Positions 26,051 through 34,920 are shown, counted from the first letter of the stretch. The stretch: 64,000 nt of DNA from Actinomadura flavalba DSM 45200 (GCF_000374305.1 NZ_KB894096.1:434001-498000); one strand, 5' to 3'. Program-made: numbers and translations. The notes: generated by a model not told the origin, from the letters alone.

Positions 26051-27487
26051 CTAGACGCGCACGGGACGCGGCCGGACGGCCGGTGCCGACGCCACCTCGG
26101 CGGCGGCGTCGGCCAGCCGGTCCACCGCCGCGCGCAGCGTGTCCGGCGGCAGCACGTACGGCAGCCGCACGCAGTCCTCCAGGACGCCGTCGACGCCGTA
26201 GTCGGGGCCGGGCATGATCCAGACGCCGCGCCGCTCGGCCGCCTCCGCGAGCGCGGCGGCGACCGGGGAGCCCAGCCGCGCCCACAGCGACATGCCCCCG
26301 GCGGGCGACGTGAACTCCCAGCCGGGCAGCCGGTCGTGCAGGGCCGCGACGAGCGCGTCGCGGCGGGGCCGCAGCAGCGCGGCGCGCTCGGCGCGGATCT
26401 CGGTGACGCGCGCGAGCAGTTCGGCGGTGATGAGCTGGTCCAGGACGGGACTGGCGATGTCGACGGTCACGCGGGCGCGGGCCAGGCGCTCCACCAGCGA
26501 CACGCCCGCGCGTATCCAGCCGATCCGCAGCCCACCCCACAGCAGCTTGGACGCCGACCCGACGCTGATCACCCGGCCGGACGGGCCGTGCGCGGCCAGC
26601 GGCGCGGGCAGCGGCGCGTCCGGGTCGAGGGCGATCTCCGCGAACGACTCGTCGCTGATCAGCAGCGTGTCGGTGCGGTTCGCCGCCGCGACGAGCGCGG
26701 CCCGGTCGCGCGCGCTCATCAGGTGGCCGGTGGGGTTCTGGAAGTCGGGGATGAGGTAGGCGGCGCGGACGGCGGACTGCCGCAGGCTCGCGGCGATCAG
26801 CTCCACGTCCCATCCGGCGGCCACGCCGACCGGCACGATGCGGGCGCCCCGGCGGCGCAGCGCCCCGAAGGCGTGCTGGTAGGCGGGACGCTCGGTGAGG
26901 ACGGGGGTACCGGGCTCGACGAGGACGTCCACGAGCAGCGCCAGCGCCTGCTGCGCGCCGGAGGTCACGAGGATCTGCTCCGGCCGGGTGGCGACGCCGC
27001 GCGCGGTGTAGCGGGCGGCGATGGCCGCGCGCAGCACGGGCAGCCCCGCCGGGTCGTAGCCGGGGCCGTGGGTGTACCGGGGCAGTTCGGCGACGGCGGC
27101 GGCCACGGCGGCGTCGAAGCAGGCGGGCGCGCCGGGGGCGGCGCAGCCGAGGTCGATGACGTCCCCGGCGGTGGCCGGGAGCGGCGCGGCGCCGCGCGGC
27201 GGGCGGACGCGGGCGGGCGGCAGCGCCGTCCAGCTTCCGGCGCCCCGGCGGCTGGCGACGAAGCCCTCGGCGCGCAGCGCGTCGTAGGCGGCGGTGACGG
27301 TGGTGCGGCTGACGCCGAGCGCGGTGGCCAGTTCGCGTTCGGCGGGCAGCCGGGTCGCGACGGTGAGCCGCCCGTCCTGCACGAGGGTGCGGACCCCGGC
27401 GGCCAGCGCCGTGTAGGCGGGGCGTCCCGCCGGTGCCCCGGCGAGCAGCCGGGCCAGTTGGTGCGCGTTCACGCGACGATCGGCCAT
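26051..27487 (-). CDS. MocR-type regulator (GntR wHTH fused to aminotransferase fold)
   Basis: 478 residues. The N-terminal 80 residues are a GntR winged helix-turn-helix (LPAERELATALGVSRTTVTAAYDALRAEGF). After a Pro/Arg linker, a class-I aminotransferase domain carries the PLP Lys in SASKLLWGGLRIGW (near residue 305) and Asn/Asp in PDFQNPTG and DESF. MocR proteins use PLP or its adducts as effectors. The divergent neighbour is a YczE-type membrane protein; yczR-yczE pairs of this type are known, so it most likely controls yczE and itself through the operator at 27489-27511. Confidence 0.88.
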   Translation of the reverse strand: MADRRVNAHQLARLLAGAPAGRPAYTALAAGVRTLVQDGRLTVATRLPAERELATALGVSRTTVTAAYDALRAEGFVASRRGAGSWTALPPARVRPPRGAAPLPATAGDVIDLGCAAPGAPACFDAAVAAAVAELPRYTHGPGYDPAGLPVLRAAIAARYTARGVATRPEQILVTSGAQQALALLVDVLVEPGTPVLTERPAYQHAFGALRRRGARIVPVGVAAGWDVELIAASLRQSAVRAAYLIPDFQNPTGHLMSARDRAALVAAANRTDTLLISDESFAEIALDPDAPLPAPLAAHGPSGRVISVGSASKLLWGGLRIGWIRAGVSLVERLARARVTVDIASPVLDQLITAELLARVTEIRAERAALLRPRRDALVAALHDRLPGWEFTSPAGGMSLWARLGSPVAAALAEAAERRGVWIMPGPDYGVDGVLEDCVRLPYVLPPDTLRAAVDRLADAAAEVASAPAVRPRPVRV

Positions 27488-27488
27488 G

Positions 27489-27521
27489 GGTCCACTTTCC
27501 CGTATTGGACCTTTATTGACC
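27489..27521. promoter_or_regulatory. MocR operator and yczE promoter region
   Basis: The inverted repeat GGTCCA (27489-27494), 11 nt, TGGACC (27506-27511) lies directly before the mocR start. Read on the minus strand its left part is AAAGTGGACC, resembling MocR/PdxR sites. TATTGGACC and TATTGACC also form a direct repeat. TTGACC at 27516-27521 can be the -35 of yczE with a weak -10 near 27539-27545, placing the operator around -50 as for an activator. Confidence 0.5.
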
Positions 27522-27567
27522 AGTTCACAGCCGGGAAACTAAGGCCACTTGACGGAAGGTAGGAGCA

Positions 27568-28239
27568 ATGGCCCTGTTGGTGCGGCGCCTGGTGCAGCTC
27601 TACGGCGGACTGGCCCTCTACGGCGCGGGGATCGGCCTCCAGATCGAGTCCACGCTCGGGAACGATCCATGGGACGTCTTCCACGAGGGACTGTCCCGGG
27701 TGTTCGGGCTGTCGATCGGCGCGTGGATCATCATCGTCGGCGCGCTGGTCATGCTGCTGTGGATTCCGCTGCGGCAGCGCCCCGGGCTCGGCACGATCAG
27801 CAACGTCGTCCTCGTCGGCGTCTTCGCCGACCTGACGATCCTCGCGCTGCCCACGCCCGAGGCGATGCCGCTGCGCTGGGTCTACCTGCTGGCGGCCATC
27901 GTCGTCGGCGGGTTCGCGACCGGCTGCTACATCGGCGCCGGGTTCGGGCCCGGCCCCCGCGACGGGCTGATGACCGGCCTGGCGGCGCGGGGGCACTCCA
28001 TCCGCGTCATGCGCACCGGCATCGAGGTCACCGTGCTGGCGGTCGGCTGGCTGCTCGGCGGCACCGTCGGCGTCGGGACCGTGCTGTACGCGCTGCTCAT
28101 CGGGCCGCTCGCGCACGTGTTCGTGCCGCGGCTGCGCGTCCCCGGCGTGGGGCCGGATCAGCGCTCGGCGGCCGTGGAGGTCAGCACCGAGACCAGGTCG
28201 TCGGGGAGCACGAGCGCGTCGTCCTCGTACCGGGTCTGA
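27568..28239 (+). CDS. YczE/YitT-type integral membrane protein
   Basis: 223 residues with about five hydrophobic helices and the family blocks GNDPWDVFHEGLSR (near residue 31) and GAGFGPGPRDGLMTGL (near 128). AGGAGC precedes ATG 27568. It is divergent from its presumed regulator of the MocR family. The last about 27 residues (VEVSTETRSSG...) are low-complexity and are read from the opposite strand of the neighbouring gene, so the natural C-terminus has been extended by an 82-nt tail-to-tail overlap. Function unknown, probably transport. Confidence 0.82.
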   Translation: MALLVRRLVQLYGGLALYGAGIGLQIESTLGNDPWDVFHEGLSRVFGLSIGAWIIIVGALVMLLWIPLRQRPGLGTISNVVLVGVFADLTILALPTPEAMPLRWVYLLAAIVVGGFATGCYIGAGFGPGPRDGLMTGLAARGHSIRVMRTGIEVTVLAVGWLLGGTVGVGTVLYALLIGPLAHVFVPRLRVPGVGPDQRSAAVEVSTETRSSGSTSASSSYRV

Positions 28240-29048
28240 AGGAGCGTCAGTTCGCCGCCGCGCCACCAGTAGACGTGCGGGCTGAGCGACCCCGGGCCGT
28301 CCTCCCACGCCCGCCGGGCGTGCGACTGGAGCCCGGCGGTCGCCGCCGCCGTCTCCCGGTAGCGGGCGCGGATGCCCGCCGGGCCCGGCCGCAGCGGATA
28401 GGCGACGATCATGCCCCGGTTCGGCACCGTGACCAGCGCGCCGTGCGGGCCGACCGGCAGGTACTCCTCCAGCCACGCCAGGTGCGTGCCGGTGTAGAAC
28501 GTCCAGCCGTGCATGACCGAGACGCGGACGCCGTCCAGATCCTGCTCCTCGTACTCCAGGGGCCCGTCGGCGCGGACGTTGGAGCGGCCGAGCATGAACA
28601 GCGCGTCGCCCGAGACGGGCCAGCCGTGCATCTCCTCGGTGGTGAGGGTGCGGACCGTGGTCGGCGTGTCGACCACGACGACCTCGATGAGGCCGGGCGC
28701 GAACGGCCGCGCGGCCAGGCCGCCGTTGTCGGCCTCGGCCGGATACAGGCGGGTGCGCAGCAGATGCTGGGCGAGGTCGAAGTCGGACAGGTCGAGGGGT
28801 TCCTCGATCGCGGTGACGACCGTGGTGACGTAGTCGGAGACGAGCGCGGGCCAGTCGCCGCGCGGCACGAGCCGGGCGAGCTGCCACAGCAGCCGCAGGT
28901 CGACGTGCAGCCGGTTCGCCCCCTCCAGCATCATGACGTCGCCGGGGCCGCGCCGGCACGTGTAGCCGAGGCTTTCGGCGACGAGGACGAGCAGCGAGTC
29001 CAGGGTGCCGTCGCCCGTGGAGTCGGGGCGCGCGTGCCGTCCGGTCAT
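28158..29048 (-). CDS. Hypothetical protein, coupled to LD-carboxypeptidase
   Basis: 296 residues, no signal peptide or transmembrane segment. Two recognisable parts: an all-alpha-looking N-terminal half (LHVDLRLLWQLARLVPRGDW) and a beta-rich C-terminal half with tandem Trp (YWWRGGELTLLQTRYEDDAL). I do not recognise the family. The start overlaps the LD-carboxypeptidase stop (ATGA) with GGGAGG upstream, so it is the second gene of that operon and overlaps yczE tail to tail. Confidence 0.7.
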   Translation of the reverse strand: MTGRHARPDSTGDGTLDSLLVLVAESLGYTCRRGPGDVMMLEGANRLHVDLRLLWQLARLVPRGDWPALVSDYVTTVVTAIEEPLDLSDFDLAQHLLRTRLYPAEADNGGLAARPFAPGLIEVVVVDTPTTVRTLTTEEMHGWPVSGDALFMLGRSNVRADGPLEYEEQDLDGVRVSVMHGWTFYTGTHLAWLEEYLPVGPHGALVTVPNRGMIVAYPLRPGPAGIRARYRETAAATAGLQSHARRAWEDGPGSLSPHVYWWRGGELTLLQTRYEDDALVLPDDLVSVLTSTAAER

Positions 29049-30031
29049 GGGGCACCTCCCGGGAGGACGTCGAGGGTGAGGGCGGTGGCGTCGAGCCGGG
29101 CGGGCGCGCCCAGCTCCAGCGTGTGCTGCCGGGGTCCGTGCCCGGCGGGGACGCCCGCCAGGACGGGCACGCCGAGCGGGCCGAGCCGGGCGGCGGTGAC
29201 GGCGGCGATCTCGGCGGGGTCGCCGCAGTCGGTCCAGGAGCCGAGGACGAGCCCGGCGGCGCCCTCAAGGTACCCCGAGCCGATGAGCTGGACGAGCATC
29301 CGGTCCAGGCGGTAGGGCGGTTCGGTCACGTCCTCCAGGAAGACGATGTGCCCGGCGGCCGGCGCCGGGGCGTCCGGCGTGCCGAGCAGGGAGGCGAGCA
29401 GCGCGAGGGTGCCTCCGGCGAGCGGGCCTTCGGCGACGCCGCCGCGCACGGCGCCGGTGCCGCGCAGCGTCACCGGGCCGGTGCCGAACAGCGCGGCGCG
29501 GAAGGCGTCGGCGGTCTCCCCCGGCCCGGCGGCCAGCGCCCCGGCGATCATCGGGCCGAACGAGGTGGTGACGCCGAGCCGCCGCCCGAACGCGACGTGC
29601 AGGGCGGTGACGTCGCTGGAGCCGTGCAGGATCTTGGGCGCGGCGGCGGCCAGCGCCGTCCAGTCCAGGTGGGCGAGGACGCGGGCGGCGCCGTAGCCGC
29701 CCCGCGCGCACAGCACCGCGCGCACGTTCGGATCGGTCCACGCTTCGGCCAGATCGGCGGCGCGGTCGGCGTCGGTGCCCGCCAGGACGTGCCGTCCGTC
29801 GCCCGGCGGAACGGTCCCGCAGAGGCCCGCGCGGGACAGCACGTGCTTGCCGGGACGCGGGTCGAGGCCGAGGGCGCGCAGCGCGGCGAGCCCGGCGTCG
29901 AGCCGGTCGGCGTCCACGGCGCCGCTCGGCGCCACCACCGCCACCCGGTCGCCGGGCGCGAGCCGCGGCGGGCGCGCGGGCAGGACGGCTCCGCCCCTGC
30001 CTGCCCCCGGCCGGGCGCCCCCGCTGTTCAC
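29045..30031 (-). CDS. LD-carboxypeptidase (S66 family, LdcA-like)
   Basis: 328 residues. The S66 features are present: GDRVAVVAPSG near residue 27, the ARGGYGAARVL block near 112, nucleophile Ser in GSSDVTALH near 138, catalytic Glu in VFLEDVTEPPYRLDRML near 235, and His in AGHGPRQHTLELG near 295. It trims L,D-linked terminal residues from muropeptides in the cytoplasm during peptidoglycan recycling, or is an MccF-like resistance homologue. Start GTG 30031 has GAGGAGGG upstream. Confidence 0.87.
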   Translation of the reverse strand: MNSGGARPGAGRGGAVLPARPPRLAPGDRVAVVAPSGAVDADRLDAGLAALRALGLDPRPGKHVLSRAGLCGTVPPGDGRHVLAGTDADRAADLAEAWTDPNVRAVLCARGGYGAARVLAHLDWTALAAAAPKILHGSSDVTALHVAFGRRLGVTTSFGPMIAGALAAGPGETADAFRAALFGTGPVTLRGTGAVRGGVAEGPLAGGTLALLASLLGTPDAPAPAAGHIVFLEDVTEPPYRLDRMLVQLIGSGYLEGAAGLVLGSWTDCGDPAEIAAVTAARLGPLGVPVLAGVPAGHGPRQHTLELGAPARLDATALTLDVLPGGAP

Positions 30032-30113
30032 GCCGATCCCTCCTCGCGGTGCGACCCATAGAGCTTGTCATCACCGGACCGCGCTGGGAAGGGCGGACCG
30101 GGCACCGAACCGA

Positions 30114-30878
30114 TCACCGGGCCGCCGTGCCGAGGACCAGCCCGGCCAGCTCCGGCAGGGCAGTGCCGAGCGGTTCGCGGACGACGGCGTCGGCGAGGGC
30201 GTCGTAGGGGGTCGGCTCGGCGTTGACGACGACGAACCGGGCCCCGGCGCGGACGGCCTCCTCGCACAGGCCCGCCGCCGGGTGCACGGTCAGCGACGTC
30301 CCGGCGGCGACGAACAGGTCGCACTCGCGGGCGGCGCGCAGCGCGGCGTCCAGCACCTCGCGCACCAGCGACTGCCCGAACGAGATCGTGGCGGCCTTCT
30401 GGACGGCGCCGCACTCGGCGCACGGCGGGTCGTCCTCACCGGCGTCGACGCGAGCCAGCACCTCGGGCATGGGGGTGCGCAGCCCGCACGCCAGGCACTC
30501 GGCCTCGCGCATCGTGCCATGGATCTCGATGACGGCGGCGGACCCGGCCGCCTGGTGCAGGCCGTCGATGTTCTGGGTGACCAGGCCGCGCAGCCGCCCG
30601 GCACGTTCCAGCGCGACGAGCGCCGCGTGCGCGGCGTTGGGCGCGGCGTGCCAGGCGGGGTGGTCGCGGCGGGCCAGCCAGGCGTCGCGGCGGACCTGCG
30701 GATCGGCCAGGTAGGCGCCGATGGTGGCGCGGTCGGCCGCGCCCGGATCGCGCGTCCAGACGCCCTGCGGCCCCCGGAAGTCGGGGATGCCGCTGTCGGT
30801 GCTGATCCCGGCCCCGGTCAGCACGGTGACCGCGGCCGCGCCCGGCAGCGCGGCGGCCAGCTCCGCGGGAAGGTCCAT
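30114..30878 (-). CDS. NAD-dependent protein deacylase, SIR2 family
   Basis: 254 residues. GAGIS and GIPDFRG are at 22-36, TQNIDGLHQAAG near 105 with catalytic His in EIHG near 124, and two Cys pairs for structural zinc (CLACG, CAECG). GTSLTVHP and VVNAEPTP motifs are C-terminal. It removes acyl groups from lysines, for example on acetyl- or propionyl-CoA synthetases such as PrpE at 1.5 kb (inference). Divergent from repeat element B and the sulfotransferase. Confidence 0.9.
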   Translation of the reverse strand: MDLPAELAAALPGAAAVTVLTGAGISTDSGIPDFRGPQGVWTRDPGAADRATIGAYLADPQVRRDAWLARRDHPAWHAAPNAAHAALVALERAGRLRGLVTQNIDGLHQAAGSAAVIEIHGTMREAECLACGLRTPMPEVLARVDAGEDDPPCAECGAVQKAATISFGQSLVREVLDAALRAARECDLFVAAGTSLTVHPAAGLCEEAVRAGARFVVVNAEPTPYDALADAVVREPLGTALPELAGLVLGTAAR

Positions 30879-30903
30879 CCCCCAAGGCTAAGCCCCGCAC
30901 CCC

Positions 30904-31070
30904 GCTGGCTTCGCCAAGCCAGCGCCGTACCCGACGTGAACCACTCCGGGTCAGGGCCGTGCCGCCTCGGAGGGCATGATCCTCCGGACCGAAGGGAGGA
31001 TGATCATGCCCTCCGAGGCGGCACCGAAAGGGCCCTGACTCCGGCCGTGCCGAAGGCGCGGCACAAGCAA
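30904..31070 (+). ncRNA. Three-hairpin structured element, copy B
   Basis: Same order as copy A. Hairpin 1: 30904-30911 pairs with 30916-30923 (8 bp, loop CGCC). A linker contains TGAACC. Hairpin 2: 30950-30958 pairs with 31031-31039, then 30959-30981 pairs with 31002-31024 without mismatch, with a CGAAAG bulge on the 3' side and a slipped apical part (30981-30985 with 30995-30999). Hairpin 3: 31047-31052 pairs with 31059-31064, then AAGCAA. Compared with copy A, several stem positions differ on both arms so that pairing is kept. It sits in the divergent gap between the sirtuin and sulfotransferase genes, ending 24 nt before the latter's start. Confidence 0.7.
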
Positions 31071-31094
31071 GCACGTGGAAGACTGGGACATCAC

Positions 31095-32051
31095 ATGAGG
31101 TCGACGCCGCACATCCTGGTGATCCACGGGACGAAGGTTCAGCGCCCGGTCTTCGTGCTGGGCGCCCCGCACTCGGGCGCGGATCTGATCGCCCGCGCCC
31201 TGAAACGCTCCCCCGGCTTCCATCTGACCGCCGGGCGGCCGAGCGTGCTGCGCGTCACCTACGCGTTCGCGCGGCGTCCCGCGATCGCCACCGAACGCGT
31301 CGTCGGCGCCGCCCGCGTGCTGCGCGACGCCTACGCCGAGTCCTGGCAGATCTCCGCGCGCACCTGCGCCGAGTGCCCGCCCGACTGCCGCGAGCTGGCC
31401 GGGCTGCGGCTGCGCGCCGGGGCCACCCCGGCCGAGGCCGACCGCGCCGGGCCGTGCGTCGAGAAGGGCAGCGTCACCCGGTTCGGCGACGCCTCCCCCG
31501 ACCTGCTCTACAGCGCCGACGTCCTGCTGGACGCCTTCCCCGACGCCCAGCTCGTCCAGGTGATCCGCGACGGCCGCGACGTCGTGTCCGACATGCTCAC
31601 CGACGAGCGCTGCCTGGCCTGGTTCCGGCCCGGCCTGGCCAACCTGGAGACCGTCTTCCCGAACCCGTTCCTCGGCGTCGAGGACGTCGAGGAACGCGCC
31701 CGCTGGACCGAGGCGGCGCCCGCCGTCAAGTGCGCGCTGCGGTGGCGGGGCGCGGTGCGGCTCAGCGCCCGGTTGCGGGCGCAGACGCCCGAGGAGCAGC
31801 TTCTCACCGTCCGCTACGAGGACCTGGTGGCCCACCCGGCCCGCGTCGCCGGAGCCGTCGCCGGATATCTCGGCACCGAGATCCCGGCGGCCACCGTCTC
31901 CGGGCTCGTCCGGCCCGGCGACCGCGAGGCTGAGCCGCCCGAGACGGGCGTCTGGCGCGAGCGGCTGAGCCCGCGCCAGATCACCCAGGTGGAGAAGGTC
32001 GCCGGGGTGGAGCTGGCGCGGCTCGGCTACCCGCTCGCCGGGGCGGGCTGA
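31095..32051 (+). CDS. Sulfotransferase family protein
   Basis: 318 residues. The 5'-PAPS phosphosulfate loop is VLGAPHSGADLIARAL near residue 20, and the 3'-phosphate motif VIRDGRDVVSDML near 156. RYEDLVAHPARVAGAVAGYLG near 238 and the C-terminal WRERLSPRQITQVEKVAG are typical of PF13469-type sulfotransferases. Four Cys between residues 93 and 120 (TCAECPPDC, CVEK) might bind metal or form disulfides. Acceptor unknown. The last 25 nt overlap the ABC exporter gene on the other strand. Confidence 0.85.
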   Translation: MRSTPHILVIHGTKVQRPVFVLGAPHSGADLIARALKRSPGFHLTAGRPSVLRVTYAFARRPAIATERVVGAARVLRDAYAESWQISARTCAECPPDCRELAGLRLRAGATPAEADRAGPCVEKGSVTRFGDASPDLLYSADVLLDAFPDAQLVQVIRDGRDVVSDMLTDERCLAWFRPGLANLETVFPNPFLGVEDVEERARWTEAAPAVKCALRWRGAVRLSARLRAQTPEEQLLTVRYEDLVAHPARVAGAVAGYLGTEIPAATVSGLVRPGDREAEPPETGVWRERLSPRQITQVEKVAGVELARLGYPLAGAG

Positions 32052-33949
32052 CCCGCGTCCCGCGCCGGACGCTCGGCCTGCGGCGCGAACTGGGTGCGGT
32101 ACAGCTCGGCGTACAGGCCGCCGCGCAGCAGCAGTTCCTCGTGGCGGCCGCGTTCGGCGACGCGGCCGCCGTCGATCACCAGGATCTCGTCGGCCTCGCG
32201 GACGGTGGACAGCCGGTGCGCGATGACCAGCGACGTCCGCCCGGCCAGCGCCGTGCTCAGCGCCCGCTGCACCGCCGCCTCGGACTCGGAGTCCAGGTGG
32301 GCGGTGGCCTCGTCCAGCACGACGACCGACGGCGCCTTCAGCAGCAGCCGCGCGATGGCCAGCCGCTGCTTCTCCCCGCCCGACAGCCGGTAGCCGCGGT
32401 CACCGACGACGGTGTCGAGCCCTTCGGGCATCGCCTCCACCAGCTCACCGATCCGCGCGGCGCGCAGCACGGCCAGGATCTCCTCGTCGGAGGCGCCCGG
32501 CCGGGCGTACAGCATGTTCTCCCGGATCGAGTCGTGGAACAGGTGCGCGTCCTGGCTGACGACGCCGACCGTCTCGCGCAGCGACGACAGCGTGATGTCG
32601 CGGACGTCCTCGCCGCCGATGCGGACCGTGCCGCCGCTGACGTCGTACATCCGCGACACCAGGTGGGTGATCGTGGACTTGCCCGCCCCGGACGGCCCGA
32701 CGAGCGCGACCATCCGGCCGGGCTCGGCGGTGAAGTCGATGTCGTGCAGCACCTCGCGCCCGGCGGCGGTGTCGGCGCGGGCGATCGACTCCAGCGACGC
32801 CAGCGACACCTCGTCGGCGGCCGGGTAGCGGAACCGGACGTGCTCGAACCGCACGGCGGGCGCGCCGGTCTCGGGCGCGCGCAGCGGACGGGCGGACGGG
32901 TCGTCGTCGATGAGCGGCTTGAGGTCGAGCACCTCGAAGACCCGGTCGAAGCTGACCAGTGCCGTCATCACGTCCACATGGACGTTGGACAGCGCGGTCA
33001 GCGGCCCGTACATGCGGGTCAGCAGCGTGGCCAGCGCGACGAGCGTGCCGAGCTGGAGCGTGCCGCCGACGGTGAGGGCGCCGCCGACGCCGTAGACCAT
33101 CGCGGTCGCCAGCGCCGCCACGAGCGTGAGCGCGGTGAAGAACACCCGCCCGTACATCGACGCGACGATGCCGATGTCGCGGACGCGCGCGGCCCGCGCC
33201 CCGAACCGCTCCTCCTCCTCGGCGGGACGGCCGTACAGCTTGGCGAGCATCGCTCCGGCGACGTTGAACCGCTCGGTCATCAGCGAGCTCATCTCGGCGT
33301 CCAGCTTCATCTGCTCGCGGCTGACCTGCTGGAGGCGCTTGCCGACCCACTTGGCGGGCAGCACGAACACCGGCAGCAGCAGCAACGCGATCAGCGTGAC
33401 CTGCCAGGACAGGATCAGCATCGTCACCAGCACGAAGATCAGGCTGAGGACGTTGGAGACGATCGAGGACAGGGTGGTGGTGATGGCGCGCTGCGCGCCG
33501 ATCACGTCGGTGTTGAGGCGGCTCACCAGCGACCCGGTCTGCGCGCGCATGAAGAACGCGACGGGCTGCCGCTGCACGTGCCCGAACACCTGGGTGCGCA
33601 GGTCGTAGATGAGTCCTTCGCCGACGCGCGCGGAGTACCAGCGCTGGGCCAGGCCCAGCACGGCCTCCACCAGCGCGAGCCCGGCGACGCCGAACGCGAG
33701 CGCGGCGACCAGGCCGGTGTTCCCCGGAACGATGCCCCGGTCGATGATCGACTTGAGCAGCAGCGGGTTCGCGACGACGATGACCGCGGCGAGCGCGTTG
33801 AGCGCGAGGAAGATGACGAGTTCGCGGGTGTACGGGCGCGCGTACCCGGCGATGCGGCGGACCGTCCCCGGCTTCAGCTTCTCCTGGGTGACCGAGCTGT
33901 CGCGCCGGAACGAGGCCATGACCTGCCAGCCGTTGCCCGGCATTCCCAT
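32027..33949 (-). CDS. ABC exporter, fused permease-ATPase
   Basis: 640 residues, half-transporter that would work as a dimer. Residues 30-330 hold six helices of the ABC exporter type. The C-terminal nucleotide-binding domain has Walker A GPSGAGKST near 425, Q-loop VSQDAHLFHDSIREN near 470, signature LSGGEKQRLAIARLLL near 528, Walker B VVVLDEATAHLD and H-loop IAHRLSTV near 582. A 20-residue insert (VSLASLESIARADTAAG) lies just before Walker A. Two start codons are possible (33949 and 33943) after AGGAGG. Substrate unknown. Confidence 0.87.
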   Translation of the reverse strand: MGMPGNGWQVMASFRRDSSVTQEKLKPGTVRRIAGYARPYTRELVIFLALNALAAVIVVANPLLLKSIIDRGIVPGNTGLVAALAFGVAGLALVEAVLGLAQRWYSARVGEGLIYDLRTQVFGHVQRQPVAFFMRAQTGSLVSRLNTDVIGAQRAITTTLSSIVSNVLSLIFVLVTMLILSWQVTLIALLLLPVFVLPAKWVGKRLQQVSREQMKLDAEMSSLMTERFNVAGAMLAKLYGRPAEEEERFGARAARVRDIGIVASMYGRVFFTALTLVAALATAMVYGVGGALTVGGTLQLGTLVALATLLTRMYGPLTALSNVHVDVMTALVSFDRVFEVLDLKPLIDDDPSARPLRAPETGAPAVRFEHVRFRYPAADEVSLASLESIARADTAAGREVLHDIDFTAEPGRMVALVGPSGAGKSTITHLVSRMYDVSGGTVRIGGEDVRDITLSSLRETVGVVSQDAHLFHDSIRENMLYARPGASDEEILAVLRAARIGELVEAMPEGLDTVVGDRGYRLSGGEKQRLAIARLLLKAPSVVVLDEATAHLDSESEAAVQRALSTALAGRTSLVIAHRLSTVREADEILVIDGGRVAERGRHEELLLRGGLYAELYRTQFAPQAERPARDAGQPAPASG

Positions 33950-34090
33950 GGGGCCTCCTGACTGAGGGGTGGGCGCGCCCCGTGCGGGGCGCGCGTCTTC
34001 ACGTAACCACGTGTGCCGGACAGCACAACGCCCCGCCACACGGCCCGCTTCCCCGCTCCGCTGAGGGCTGAACGCGCCGGTCCCGGACGT

Positions 34091-34129
34091 GCGGAACGGC
34101 CCGGACTGGGCGGGTCCGGGCCGTTCCGC
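34091..34129. terminator. Strong terminator hairpin behind enoyl-CoA hydratase gene
   Basis: A perfect 15-bp stem (34091-34105 with 34115-34129) with a 9-nt loop lies 6 nt beyond the stop of the minus-strand gene at 34135 and before the ABC exporter gene. No U-tract. Confidence 0.65.
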
Positions 34130-34134
34130 GCGGC

Positions 34135-34920
34135 TCAGCCCTGGAACGCCGCGGCCATCGCCTTCAGCCGCCCGGCCTGCTCGCGGCGCTCGGCCGCGCA
34201 CTGCTCGGCCAGGCTGTTGCCCGGCGCCTCCAGCAGCAGCCGCTTGGTCGCCACGGCCGCCTCGGCGTTCACCGCCAGAAGCCGCTCGACGAGCCCGGCG
34301 ACGGCCGCGTCCAGCCCGTCGCGGGTCGTGGAGATCTCGACCAGGCCGAGCCGGGCCGCCTCGTCGGCCAGGACGGTGCGGGCCGTCAGGCACAGCTCCA
34401 GCGCCCGGTTCAGGCCCACGGCCTCCACCAGCGGCTTCGTGCCGGTCAGGTCGGGGACGAGCCCGAGCGCCGGTTCCTTCATGCAGAACTTGACGTCGTC
34501 GGCGGCGACGCGGATGTCGCAGGCCAGCGCGAGCTGGAACCCGGCGCCGATCGTGTGGCCGTGCACCGCCGCGATCGAGACGATCTCGGGGCGGCGCAGC
34601 CAGGTGTAGCCCTCCTGGAGCCCGGCGATGAAGCCGTCCAGGTCGTCGCCGGCCGGGAACGCGCCCGGGTCGGCGAACATCGACAGGTCGATGCCCGCCG
34701 AGAACGACGGGCCCGCGCCGCGCAGCACCACGACCCGCACGCCCGCCGGGAGGTTGCCGCCGATGCGGGCGAGCGTCCGCCAGGTGGCGAACGTCATCGC
34801 GTTGCGGCGCTCGGGGCGGTCCAGCGTGACGGTCGCGACCGCGCCGTCGATGTCCAGCGCCAGCCCGGCCTGCGCCAGCGCCTCGGCGTCCGGCAGGCCC
34901 GTGGCCGCGGCGTCCCCCAT
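34135..34920 (-). CDS. Enoyl-CoA hydratase/isomerase family protein
   Basis: 261 residues, start chosen by AAGGGAG 7 nt before ATG 34920. Crotonase-fold signatures: oxyanion-hole segments SFSAGIDLSMF near residue 80 and HGHTIGAGFQLALACDIRVAA near 120. The catalytic Glu pair of hydratases is partly represented (EPALGLVPDLTG), and the presence of Asp in GIDLS rather than a Glu leaves isomerase or hydratase activity open. Probably in fatty acyl-CoA degradation. It is followed by the terminator at 34091. Confidence 0.82.
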   Translation of the reverse strand: MGDAAATGLPDAEALAQAGLALDIDGAVATVTLDRPERRNAMTFATWRTLARIGGNLPAGVRVVVLRGAGPSFSAGIDLSMFADPGAFPAGDDLDGFIAGLQEGYTWLRRPEIVSIAAVHGHTIGAGFQLALACDIRVAADDVKFCMKEPALGLVPDLTGTKPLVEAVGLNRALELCLTARTVLADEAARLGLVEISTTRDGLDAAVAGLVERLLAVNAEAAVATKRLLLEAPGNSLAEQCAAERREQAGRLKAMAAAFQG

